Under the pieces are notes generated by a model that was not told where the DNA came from, did not search any database, and worked only from the letters and a program-made list of their open reading frames with translations. The translations under genes and the position numbers were made by a program. From NCBI GenBank assembly GCA_028866595.1, contig JAGWHV010000001.1, positions 1 to 50,420 of the forward strand: a stretch of 50,420 nucleotides of DNA, in the 5' to 3' direction. Position 1 is the first letter of the stretch. Every line of letters begins with the position of its first letter. This stretch comes from Patescibacteria group bacterium (GTDB lineage Bacteria; Patescibacteriota; Minisyncoccia; Phycocordibacterales; UBA6065). This document shows positions 35,811 through 43,361 of this stretch, in pieces.

Positions 35811-36845
35811 ATGACAACGACGCTTACGCTCAAGCCGAAACAGGTCGTCAAGGCGCTCCTCAAGAGCCTGCCTGACCGCGCCCAGGAAGTAGTCATCAAG
35901 CGCTACGGCCTCGGCAAAGATCCGAAGAAGATGACTCTCGAGGCGATAGGCAAGACCTACGGCATCACCCGCGAGCGCGTCCGCCAGATCGAGAACTACG
36001 CCATTCAGAACATCCAGCGCTCGAAAGAGTACGAAGCCCAGGCGGCTGCTTTCAAGGAGCTCGAGGATATGGTCAAGGAGATGGGCACCATTATCGCCGA
36101 GGAAGACCTCCTCGACGCTGTCTCGAAAGACGCCTCGACCCAGAATCATATCTATTTCTTGCTCGTCCTCGGCCGGGCTTTCAAATGGCAAAAGGAGGAC
36201 GACCATTTCAAGCACCGCTGGCATGTCGACGACGCGACCGCCAAGAAAGTCGAGGACGCTCTCAAGAAGCTCTACAAGAATCTCAAGGACGACGACATCA
36301 TCCCTGAATCGGAGATGATCGATACGTTCCTCAACCACATCGAGGGGCTTAACGATCAGTATCGAAACGACGAGATTCTCAAGCGCTGGCTCGCCATCTC
36401 GAAAAAAGTCGGCAAGAATCCTCTCGGCGAATGGGGTGTCGCCCAGTCTCCGAACATCCGCGCCAAAGGCGTCCGCGATTATGCTTATCTGGTGATCAGA
36501 AAGCACGGCTCGCCGATCCATTTCCGCGAAGTCGCCAAGCAGATCGAAAAAATGTTCGACAAAAAAGCCCACGAAGCGACCACTCACAACGAGCTCATCA
36601 AGGACCCCCGCTTCGTTCTCGTCGGCCGCGGCCTTTACGCGCTCTCCGAGTGGGGCTATATGTCCGGCGTCGTCAAAGACGTCATCAAGAAGATCCTCGA
36701 GAAGAGCGGCCCGCTCACCAGGAAGGAGATCATAGACAAAGTCCTCAAGGAGCGCTACGTCAAAGAGAACACTATCCTCGTCAATCTCCAGAATCCGAAA
36801 TATTTCAAGAAAGACAAAGAGAACAGGTACTCGCCGGCGGCATAG
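35811..36845 (+). CDS. Sigma region 4-like HTH fused to a HARE-HTH domain
   Basis: 344 residues. Residues about 15-70 form a sigma-70 region 4-like helix-turn-helix (KRYGLGKDPKKMTLEAIGKT, then GITRERVRQIENYAIQNIQR), but regions 2 and 3 are absent. A helical middle part follows. Residues about 230-285 match the HARE-HTH domain (PIHFREVAKQIEKMFDKKAH, then DPRFVLVGRGLYALSEWG), found in the RNA polymerase delta subunit and in nuclease-associated proteins. A further winged-helix-like segment ends the chain. It should bind DNA or RNA polymerase as a regulator, not act as a complete sigma factor. Transcript is probably leaderless; the terminator follows directly. Confidence 0.88.
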   Translation: MTTTLTLKPKQVVKALLKSLPDRAQEVVIKRYGLGKDPKKMTLEAIGKTYGITRERVRQIENYAIQNIQRSKEYEAQAAAFKELEDMVKEMGTIIAEEDLLDAVSKDASTQNHIYFLLVLGRAFKWQKEDDHFKHRWHVDDATAKKVEDALKKLYKNLKDDDIIPESEMIDTFLNHIEGLNDQYRNDEILKRWLAISKKVGKNPLGEWGVAQSPNIRAKGVRDYAYLVIRKHGSPIHFREVAKQIEKMFDKKAHEATTHNELIKDPRFVLVGRGLYALSEWGYMSGVVKDVIKKILEKSGPLTRKEIIDKVLKERYVKENTILVNLQNPKYFKKDKENRYSPAA

Positions 36846-36849
36846 TCAT

Positions 36850-36896
36850 AAAAGGCCCTGAACGTCGAGGCGCGTTCCAGGGCCTTTTGCTATAAT
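36850..36896 (+). terminator. Terminator fused to the next promoter
   Basis: AAAAGGCCCTG...CAGGGCCTTTT stem (36850-36860 with 36878-36888) ends in a short T-run whose last base begins TGCTATAAT (36888-36896). That is an extended -10 box placed 6 bases before the GTG start of the next gene. Confidence 0.8.
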
Positions 36897-36902
36897 AATC
36901 CC

Positions 36903-38138
36903 GTGAATATTTTTTCCGATCTCGCGAGCTTCGCCATCAATATCGCTATCCCGCAGACTGCCCGCTGGCTCATATTCTTTGCTGTCGTCTGGATACCGAT
37001 CGTCATATTCGAGTATGCCTGGGGCGTCTGGGTCCGCTATGTGCGGACTGCGTGGATAGGGAAGCAGGAAAAGATCCTCCTCGAGATCAAATTGCCGCAA
37101 GAGACGATCAAGTCGCCGCTCGCTATGGAGCTCGTTCTCACCGGCCTCTATCAAACGGGCGGCGAAGGCACGCCTCTCGACCGTTATTGGGAAGGCAAAG
37201 TCCGCCCATGGTTCTCTCTCGAGCTCGCGTCGATCGATGGCGAGATCCATTTCTACATCTGGACGTTCAAGAGCCAGCGGGCGATCGTCGAGTCGAATAT
37301 ATACGCGCAATATCCGGGCGTCGAGATCCACGAAGTGCCCGACTATACCGAGGCGGTCTTCTTTGACCCGGAGAAATACGAGCTCGCCGGCTGCCGATTC
37401 GAAGCGACCGGCCCTGATCCTTTGCCGATAAAAACGTACGTCGACTATGGCCTCGACAAAGATCCAAAAGAAGAATACAAAGTCGATCCAATGGCGCCTC
37501 TGATCGAATTCATGGGCTCGCTCAAGAAAGGCCACCAAGCCTGGGTTCAGATCATTGTCCGCGCCCACACCCAGGAGAAGACGCCTCTCAACAATAAATA
37601 TCCCGACAAATGGAAAGAAGAGGCTAAAGAACTCATCCAGAAAGTCATCGACGAAGCCGCTGTCGAGGACGAAGAGGGCAACAAGGTGCCGAATCTAGCC
37701 AAGCTCACCAAGGGCGCCCAGGAAAAAATCGCCGCCATCGAGCGCTCCGTCTCCAAGCTCGCGTTCGACGCCGGCATCAGGATCGTCTACATCGCTCCGA
37801 AAGATATCTTCGATAAAGGCAATGGCGGCGGTCTGACAGGCTCGTTCAAGCAATTCAACGCGCCCCACATGAACGGCTTCAAGCCAGAGGAAGGCATGTC
37901 ATTCGACTATAAATGGCAGGACTGGAAAGGCCACAAGCTTCTGGGGCGCAAGATCGAGCATTTCCGGGCATATTGCGAGCGTGGCTATTTCCACTATCCG
38001 TTCATGCGCAAGTGGACGGTGCTCAATACCGAAGAGCTCGCGACTCTTTATCATTTCCCAGGCAGCGCCGTAAAGACGCCGACCCTCAAGCGTATCCCAT
38101 CGAAGAGCGCGGACGCTCCTTCGAACCTGCCTGTCTAG
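36903..38138 (+). CDS. CPR membrane-anchored protein, related to the pre-ATPase part of HerA/VirD4-like proteins
   Basis: 411 residues from a GTG 6 bases after the -10 box. One N-terminal transmembrane helix (WLIFFAVVWIPIVIFEYAW) is followed by a large soluble domain: LEIKLPQETIKSPLAMELVL, FSLELASIDGEIHFYIWT, and a C-terminal ELATLYHFPG followed by TPTLKRIPSKSADAPSNLPV. From memory, this last pattern precedes the ATPase domain in CPR conjugation-type (HerA/VirD4-like) proteins, but here the chain ends there and no P-loop is present. It may partner with an ATPase elsewhere. Function unknown. mltG follows after 12 bases. Confidence 0.65.
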   Translation: MNIFSDLASFAINIAIPQTARWLIFFAVVWIPIVIFEYAWGVWVRYVRTAWIGKQEKILLEIKLPQETIKSPLAMELVLTGLYQTGGEGTPLDRYWEGKVRPWFSLELASIDGEIHFYIWTFKSQRAIVESNIYAQYPGVEIHEVPDYTEAVFFDPEKYELAGCRFEATGPDPLPIKTYVDYGLDKDPKEEYKVDPMAPLIEFMGSLKKGHQAWVQIIVRAHTQEKTPLNNKYPDKWKEEAKELIQKVIDEAAVEDEEGNKVPNLAKLTKGAQEKIAAIERSVSKLAFDAGIRIVYIAPKDIFDKGNGGGLTGSFKQFNAPHMNGFKPEEGMSFDYKWQDWKGHKLLGRKIEHFRAYCERGYFHYPFMRKWTVLNTEELATLYHFPGSAVKTPTLKRIPSKSADAPSNLPV

Positions 38139-38150
38139 CGGACATCTTCA

Positions 38151-39152
38151 ATGGAGAGCGGATCACCGAAATACATGTCCGAGCGGCCGTTACTGTCGCC
38201 GAAAAATCGATGGCTTGCGGTGGCCGCGGCGCTTATCGTCCTTTACGCGCTCTACACCCGTTCTCTAGCCGCTCCGATCGGTCTTGCTGCCGACACGACG
38301 ATCACGGTGCCGAAAGGCGCTGGTCTCACTTCCATCGCCGATAGACTCGAAACCGAGCATGTCATCAGGTCGCCGTTCGCTTTCAAGGTGCTCGTCGTCC
38401 TGTTCGGCGGCTCGCGAGGGGTAGAAGCGGGAGATTATTATTTTCCTACCGCTGAAAACGCTGTCCGCGTCGCCTGGCGCTTGACTCACAGCCATTACGA
38501 GCTCGTCACTGTTCGCGTCACGATCCCCGAAGGCACTGATGTCAAAGGTATAGCGAGCATACTGGCCAAAGAGCCGCGTCTCGAGCTTTTCAACGAGCAG
38601 GACTTTCTCAAGATCGCTTTGCCGCGCGAGGGATATCTTTTCCCTGATACATACGATATCCCGCCGAACGCGACTGATCAGGACATCGTCGATATGATGC
38701 TTTCGAATTATGAGAGGCGCATACAGACCCTCTCGGCCGACATCACCACATTCGGCAGGCCGATAAGCCAGGTGATGATAATGGCGTCGATCGTCGAAAG
38801 AGAAGCGAATACGACGGAGATGCGCCAGACAGTCGCCGGCATCCTGTGGAAGAGGCTCGACGAGCATATGCCTCTCCAGGTCGATTCGGCTTTCTCATAC
38901 GTCGATGGCAAGACGGCGAGCAAAGACATTTCCGTCTCCGATCTCGCCATCGATTCGCCGTACAATACGTATCTCCACGTCGGATTGCCGCCGACGCCGA
39001 TATCGAACCCTGGTCTCGAGGCTATCCACGATACCGTCCATCCGATATCCACGCCGTATTATTACTATCTCTCCGATAGCCAGGGCACCATGCACTATGC
39101 GGTGACGCTTCAGGAGCATGAGGCGAACAAGGCGAAATATTTGGGGTATTGA
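38151..39152 (+). CDS. mltG: Endolytic murein transglycosylase MltG
   Basis: Cleaves nascent peptidoglycan glycan strands and sets their length; 333 residues (YceG family). A cytoplasmic N-terminus and one transmembrane helix (LAVAAALIVLYALYT) are followed by a LysM-like part and the catalytic domain. Motifs: EGYLFPDTYDIP, the catalytic glutamate in MASIVEREANT, and DSPYNTYLHVGLPPTPISNPG. An in-frame ATG at 38175 would shorten it by eight residues. The active site faces outward, as expected for a cell with a murein wall (compare ddl). A minus-strand terminator begins 3 bases after the stop. Confidence 0.95.
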   Translation: MESGSPKYMSERPLLSPKNRWLAVAAALIVLYALYTRSLAAPIGLAADTTITVPKGAGLTSIADRLETEHVIRSPFAFKVLVVLFGGSRGVEAGDYYFPTAENAVRVAWRLTHSHYELVTVRVTIPEGTDVKGIASILAKEPRLELFNEQDFLKIALPREGYLFPDTYDIPPNATDQDIVDMMLSNYERRIQTLSADITTFGRPISQVMIMASIVEREANTTEMRQTVAGILWKRLDEHMPLQVDSAFSYVDGKTASKDISVSDLAIDSPYNTYLHVGLPPTPISNPGLEAIHDTVHPISTPYYYYLSDSQGTMHYAVTLQEHEANKAKYLGY

Positions 39153-39154
39153 AT

Positions 39155-39187
39155 AAAAAAGCCGCGCGACATGAAATGTCGCGCGGC
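39155..39187 (-). terminator. Intrinsic terminator (minus strand)
   Basis: GCCGCGCGACAT-TTC-ATGTCGCGCGGC followed by TTTTTT on the minus strand (A-run 39155-39160). The perfect 12-base stem may also stop mltG transcripts. Confidence 0.9.
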
Positions 39188-39204
39188 GGTTGCCGATCAT
39201 CGCG

Positions 39205-39759
39205 CTAATCTGCGAGGATGTCCTCGGGCGGAGGTTTGAGGACGCGCCGCTTCTCATACTGATTGGCGACGCTCGCGAGCTTGAAATGGCCATTCTCGTG
39301 GATGATGGCGTCGTGCCACGTCGGATATCCATCCCGACAGACCATCAGTCTCCACGGATCGCAGGGGAACGGCGAAGTCAGGCGGGAGACCGGTGTGCGG
39401 ATGGGCATGAGGCGTAATCCGTTGAGCCCCGTCTCGATAAAGCCGAAGTCGATCCGGAGACTCGTCCGGCGAGCGGGCCAGAGCAACCGGCGCCAGAGCG
39501 GCAGTCGATAGCTGATTGTGCCGTCCCGCCGGACCCATACAGGCTCGACGAAATGGACGGCGACGAGCTTCCACGATTCGTGGTCGACGCTGCTTTTCAT
39601 GTCGGGTTCGTCATGCACGTGGGCAGGCGAGAACGTGGCTATGAAGGGCGCCCGAGCCGGCGGCGGCCCAAGTTTGACTATGACTTCTTCCGGCGGCATG
39701 TCGACGACATGGAAACGATCGGAGCGCTGGAACTCCAGCGGAGCGATTTTTGGATGCAT
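39205..39759 (-). CDS. Unknown soluble protein (184 residues)
   Basis: Not recognised. No signal or membrane segment. The sequence is rich in Pro, Arg and Trp with a beta-like middle (VAVHFVEPVWVRRDGTISYR, then LRIDFGFIETGLNGLRLMPI) and a possible small motif WHDAIIHENGH. The histidines and glutamate there could bind metal, but this is speculation. It is a minus-strand singleton between mltG and mnmA with its own strong terminator, like the other orphan genes on this strand. Confidence 0.6.
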   Translation of the reverse strand: MHPKIAPLEFQRSDRFHVVDMPPEEVIVKLGPPPARAPFIATFSPAHVHDEPDMKSSVDHESWKLVAVHFVEPVWVRRDGTISYRLPLWRRLLWPARRTSLRIDFGFIETGLNGLRLMPIRTPVSRLTSPFPCDPWRLMVCRDGYPTWHDAIIHENGHFKLASVANQYEKRRVLKPPPEDILAD

Positions 39760-39811
39760 ATTTGATAGGTGCAGGGTTGAAGGTTGCTGTCTTTAATGCT
39801 ACATATAGCCC

Positions 39812-40966
39812 ATGGCAAGTCAAATGGCAGTCTGTGCTCGAAAAAAAGTCTTTGTCGGCATGTCCGGCGGCGTCGACTCGTCCGTGTCGGCGGCTCTTTT
39901 CAAAGAGCGGGGCTTCGATGTGACAGGTGTTTTCATCAAAGTATGGCAGCCTGACTGGCTGGAATCCGCCGGCGGCTGTTCATGGCGCGAAGACAGGCTC
40001 GATGCCATGCGAGTCGCCGTCCATCTCGGCATCTCGTTCGTCACTCTCGATCTGGAACGAGAATATAAAAAGGAAGTCGTTGATCACATGATCGTCGAAT
40101 ATCGCGCCGGTCGGACGCCAAATCCGGACGTCATGTGCAATCGTCACGTTAAATTTGGCGCATTCTTTGATTGGGCTATGGAGCAGGGAGCTGACTATGT
40201 CGCGACGGGACATTATGCGCAGGTACGAGAGAGCGACGATGGCCACGGCAGAAGGGTCTTTGATCTCGTCGCGGGCGCCGATCCGAGCAAGGACCAATCG
40301 TATTTCCTCTGGACTCTCGGGCAGAAGGAGCTTTCGAGGACGCTTTTTCCTGTCGGCGGTATGGAAAAGTCGGAGACGCGACGGCTCGCTCGCCGATTCG
40401 GCTTGCCCGTCGCCGAGAAAAAAGACAGCCAAGGCCTCTGTTTTATGGGCAAAATAGACATCAAAGAATTCATCTCTCATTACGTGACGCCTCGACGCGG
40501 CGACGTGCTCGACCAGAGCGGCAACGTCATTGGTCATCATGACGGCGCTTTATTTTTGACCGTAGGGGAGAGGCATGGGTTCACGGTGACAACTAAGACT
40601 CCCGATGACGCGCCATACTATGTCATTGCGCGCGATCTCGACAAAAACACAGTGACCGTTTCTCATCGAGCGCCCGATGGTAGTCTTTCTGTCGAGAGGC
40701 GCGATTATATGCTCGAGTCTGTCAATTGGATACGAGGGAAGGAGGCTGTCCTTGTCGCGGGTAGGACGTATCGTGCTCGGATCAGACACCTCGGCGATCT
40801 CTTGCAGTGCACGATCGCACGGGATAAAGACAATGCACCGCGTCCGGATCGCCTGCGCGCCGAGCGCCTGACGATCACATTTGAAAAGCCGATCATCGTC
40901 GCTCCTGGACAGTCTATCGTTGTCTATGACGCCAACACCTGTCTAGGAGGAGGCGCGGTGGTATAA
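39812..40966 (+). CDS. mnmA: tRNA-specific 2-thiouridylase MnmA
   Basis: Thiolates U34 of tRNA-Lys, -Glu and -Gln using ATP and a persulfide relay; 384 residues. The PP-loop GMSGGVDSS activates the uridine. The two catalytic cysteines are in NPDVMCNRHVKF and SQGLCFMG. The central and C-terminal domains follow (LTVGERHGF; EKPIIVAPGQSIVVYD). An in-frame ATG at 39824 would remove four residues and is equally possible. Upstream signals are weak (ACATAT/TATAGC just before the start). Its last codons contain the promoter of the following nuclease gene. Confidence 0.96.
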   Translation: MASQMAVCARKKVFVGMSGGVDSSVSAALFKERGFDVTGVFIKVWQPDWLESAGGCSWREDRLDAMRVAVHLGISFVTLDLEREYKKEVVDHMIVEYRAGRTPNPDVMCNRHVKFGAFFDWAMEQGADYVATGHYAQVRESDDGHGRRVFDLVAGADPSKDQSYFLWTLGQKELSRTLFPVGGMEKSETRRLARRFGLPVAEKKDSQGLCFMGKIDIKEFISHYVTPRRGDVLDQSGNVIGHHDGALFLTVGERHGFTVTTKTPDDAPYYVIARDLDKNTVTVSHRAPDGSLSVERRDYMLESVNWIRGKEAVLVAGRTYRARIRHLGDLLQCTIARDKDNAPRPDRLRAERLTITFEKPIIVAPGQSIVVYDANTCLGGGAVV

Positions 40967-40967
40967 T
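40959..40967 (+). promoter_or_regulatory. Extended -10 promoter inside the end of mnmA
   Basis: TGGTATAAT (40959-40967) contains the TAA stop of mnmA (40964-40966). The ATG of the ATP-cone nuclease follows 6 bases later, so the transcript should be leaderless. Confidence 0.7.
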
Positions 40968-40973
40968 ACCTCC

Positions 40974-41810
40974 ATGTCCCCACTTTCGATCGTCAAATCG
41001 ACAGGCGAGCGCGAGCGGTTCGACCCAGCCAAGCTCGTCGAGTCGCTCCGCAAATCAGGCGCCACTCAAGATCAGGCCGAAAAAGTCCTCCGCCATATTG
41101 AGGGCGAGCTCGTTGAAGGCATGACGACGAATGAAATCTACCGCCACGCCTTCGAGATCCTCCGGAAAGTCGCCCATCCGGCCGCCGTCGCTCGATATTC
41201 GATGAAGCGGGCAATAACCGAGCTCGGCCCGACGGGCTTTCCTTTCGAAAAATTCATAGCCGAGATTTTCAAGTCGGAAGGATACGAGGCTCTGACTGAC
41301 CAGATCGTCCAGGGTAGCTGCGTCGAGCACGAGATAGACGTCGTCGCTTGGAAAGGCGACGAGCTCGTCATGGTCGAGGCGAAATTTCACAACGAATACG
41401 GCATCAAATCCGACCTCAAGGTCGCTCTGTATATAAAAGCCCGCTGGGACGACCTCAAAGAGAATGTGTATGCGTACGGCGGCAAAAAGCGCAAAGTCAC
41501 CTCGTTCCAGCTTTTTACGAATACGAAATTCACCGATGCCGCGATCAGGTACGCCGAATGCAAAGGGCTAACGCTCATCGGCTGGAATTATCCGCGCCGC
41601 GGCAACCTCGAGGATCTCGTCAGCGAGGCGGGCCTCCATCCCGTCACGGCGATGACGACGCTTGGTCAAGCGGAGAAGAAATCTCTCCTCGACGGCGGTA
41701 TCGTCCTTTGTAAGCAGGTGGCGGCTCAAGGCCAAAATCTGTTAAGCTACGGCATCTCCAAGAGCAAGGTCGCATCCGTGCTCGAAGAGGCCCAACACAT
41801 CTGTGGCTAA
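40974..41810 (+). CDS. ATP-cone / Mrr-like restriction endonuclease fusion
   Basis: 278 residues in three parts. Residues about 4-88 are an ATP-cone (IVKSTGERERFDPAKLVESL, then GMTTNEIYRHAFEILRK), the nucleotide-sensing domain of ribonucleotide reductases and NrdR. Residues about 90-215 are an Mrr-type PD-(D/E)XK nuclease: FEKFIAEIFKSEGY, then HEIDVVAWKGDE and VMVEAKFHNEYG with the E-x-K pair near residue 133. The C-terminus ends in a helix-hairpin-helix-like segment (LLSYGISKSKVASVLEEA). It likely cuts nucleic acid under control of ATP/dATP. It overlaps the next nuclease gene by 8 bases. Known as an architecture, but its biological role is not established. Confidence 0.88.
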   Translation: MSPLSIVKSTGERERFDPAKLVESLRKSGATQDQAEKVLRHIEGELVEGMTTNEIYRHAFEILRKVAHPAAVARYSMKRAITELGPTGFPFEKFIAEIFKSEGYEALTDQIVQGSCVEHEIDVVAWKGDELVMVEAKFHNEYGIKSDLKVALYIKARWDDLKENVYAYGGKKRKVTSFQLFTNTKFTDAAIRYAECKGLTLIGWNYPRRGNLEDLVSEAGLHPVTAMTTLGQAEKKSLLDGGIVLCKQVAAQGQNLLSYGISKSKVASVLEEAQHICG

Positions 41811-42627
41811 TTTCACTCCAAAAGCAAAAAGAAGCGCCGATTGGAATTACGGCGGGCCGAAGTGGAAGCTTTCGCGTTCAAAGATAGACTTGTTCATGGA
41901 ATGCCCGCGCTGCTTCTATCTCGACAACAAGCTCGGCGTCGCTCGGCCGAAAGGTCCGTCGTTCACGCTCAATGTCGCCGTCGACGCTCTCCTTAAAAAG
42001 GAATTCGACGCTCACCGCATCGCCGGCCGGCCGCACCCTCTCATGACGAAATACGGCGTCGACGCCATTCCTTTCAAGCACGACGAGCTCGCAGAGTGGC
42101 AGGAAAATTTCGTCGGCATCCAATACAGGCATCCGGAGTCAGGCATGCTCATCACGGGCGCGATCGACGATGTCTGGATCAATAAGAAAGGCGAGCTCAT
42201 CGTCGTCGATTACAAAGCGACCGCCAAAGACGGCAAAATCGAATCTCTCGAGGACACCAAATGGCAGAATCAGTACAAGCGCCAGATGGAAGTCTATCAA
42301 TGGCTCTTGCGCCGCAAAGGCTACCGCGTCGCTGAGACAGGATATTTCGTCTATGTGAACGGCCGCAAAGATCGCCCGTCGTTCGACGGCAAGCTCGAAT
42401 TCGACGTGACCCTCATCGCCCACAAAGGCGACGATTCATGGGTCGAGAAGACGATCGTCCAGGCAAGGGCTTGCCTCGATAGCGACGCTTTGCCTGAGCC
42501 GAGCTCGACGTGCGAATTCTGCGTCTACCGCAAAGCCGCCCGTGACGTCCAGATGCCCTTCATGAGCATTAAAAAAACTAAAACCAAAACCGATGCGACA
42601 GGTAACAAAACGGATAGCCTCTTTTAA
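41803..42627 (+). CDS. PD-(D/E)XK nuclease with Cas4/AddB-type cysteine set
   Basis: 274 residues, starting with GTG inside the end of the previous gene. PD-(D/E)XK superfamily (RecB/Cas4/AddB-like): a metal-site acidic motif around residue 119 (TGAIDDVWINKKG), VVDYKA near residue 135, and the following QMEVYQWLL helix. Four cysteines are split as in iron-sulfur nucleases, two in MECPRCF near the N-terminus and two in CEFC near the C-terminus, so a 4Fe-4S cluster is likely. It is probably a single-strand DNA exonuclease. Overlaps of 8 bases upstream and 35 downstream tie it to the ATP-cone nuclease and the alkyltransferase-like gene. Confidence 0.9.
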   Translation: MANFTPKAKRSADWNYGGPKWKLSRSKIDLFMECPRCFYLDNKLGVARPKGPSFTLNVAVDALLKKEFDAHRIAGRPHPLMTKYGVDAIPFKHDELAEWQENFVGIQYRHPESGMLITGAIDDVWINKKGELIVVDYKATAKDGKIESLEDTKWQNQYKRQMEVYQWLLRRKGYRVAETGYFVYVNGRKDRPSFDGKLEFDVTLIAHKGDDSWVEKTIVQARACLDSDALPEPSSTCEFCVYRKAARDVQMPFMSIKKTKTKTDATGNKTDSLF

Positions 42628-42886
42628 AGAGCGCGTGGAGCAGATCGTGCGGGACATTCCTGCTGGCGAGACCCTTTCATATGGGGAGGTCGCTCGTCGC
42701 GCGGGCAATCCGAATGCGGCGAGAGCCGTCGGCATGATCATGTCGAGGAATACGGATGAGAGCGTGCCGTGCCATCGCGTTGTGAGATCAGATGGCCTAA
42801 TTGGTGGATACAACGGTATCCTCGGCGGCCTTCGCGGCGCCGAGGCGAAGCGAGCGCTCCTCCAGGCCGAGGGATCGTGTGCATAA
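42593..42886 (+). CDS. Alkylguanine-DNA alkyltransferase-like protein (DNA-binding domain only)
   Basis: 97 residues, just the C-terminal domain of the Ogt/MGMT family: winged helix (ETLSYGEVARRAGNPNAARA) and the active-site VPCHRVV with alkyl-acceptor C60. Because cysteine is present it could still repair O6-alkylguanine. The small size also matches ATL proteins that flag alkylated bases for excision repair, but those lack the cysteine. The region after the active site has GGYNGILGGLRGAEAKRALL, with a few more residues than usual. It overlaps the preceding nuclease gene by 35 bases. Confidence 0.92.
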   Translation: MRQVTKRIASFKERVEQIVRDIPAGETLSYGEVARRAGNPNAARAVGMIMSRNTDESVPCHRVVRSDGLIGGYNGILGGLRGAEAKRALLQAEGSCA

Positions 42887-42943
42887 CTTGCTGGATTTTC
42901 ATTCGATCGGAGAGCAGAATGGGGAGCAGGGAAACCCTTGAAC

Positions 42944-43321
42944 ATGCCCACCTCACCCGAAACCCTCGAAATGACCGAGGCGCGCGTCATTAGTTTTGAT
43001 CCATCACGAAAAATCGCGGAGCTCGAAGCGCGCATCCGCACCCTGGAAGAAGAGAACCGCGCTCTGGAACGGAAGAGAGACTCGTACGGCGTCTTCATCA
43101 GGTGCCTTGCCGAGAGGTACTTCAGTGAAAACGACGAGAGCCGATACTATGCCGGCCAGGAGAGCCAGAACGTCGATGCCGATGTCGCCTTCATTCATTG
43201 GTGGCAGCACGGCGGGCGCGAAGCGTTCTCCCGCGATTTCCCGACGCCCGAAGCAGTGATGCGTTATTTCCAACGACGCCATCGCGTCGCCCGTTTTCTC
43301 GCGGTGTTCGCCGTCTTGTAA
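42944..43321 (+). CDS. Unknown small protein with coiled coil (125 residues)
   Basis: Not recognised. The start is uncertain: ATG at 42944, or TTG at 42938 with AGGG 7 bases upstream. Residues about 20-50 form a leucine-zipper-like coiled coil (IAELEARIRTLEEENRALER). A compact domain rich in aromatic residues follows (ERYFSENDESRYYAGQES, then DVAFIHWWQHGGREAFSRD). The C-terminal end is basic and hydrophobic. It lies between alkyltransferase and uracil-DNA glycosylase genes, but nothing in the sequence shows a repair role. The stop codon touches its terminator. Confidence 0.55.
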   Translation: MPTSPETLEMTEARVISFDPSRKIAELEARIRTLEEENRALERKRDSYGVFIRCLAERYFSENDESRYYAGQESQNVDADVAFIHWWQHGGREAFSRDFPTPEAVMRYFQRRHRVARFLAVFAVL

Positions 43322-43355
43322 GTCCGCCATCGGGCGGGCTTTTTATTGCTATACT
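43321..43355 (+). terminator. Terminator fused to the next promoter
   Basis: AGTCCGCC/GGCGGGCT stem (43321-43328 with 43333-43340) and a TTTTATT tail, directly followed by TGCTATACT (43347-43355), the extended -10 box of the uracil-DNA glycosylase gene, 6 bases before its ATG. Confidence 0.85.
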
Positions 43356-43361
43356 GTCTCT

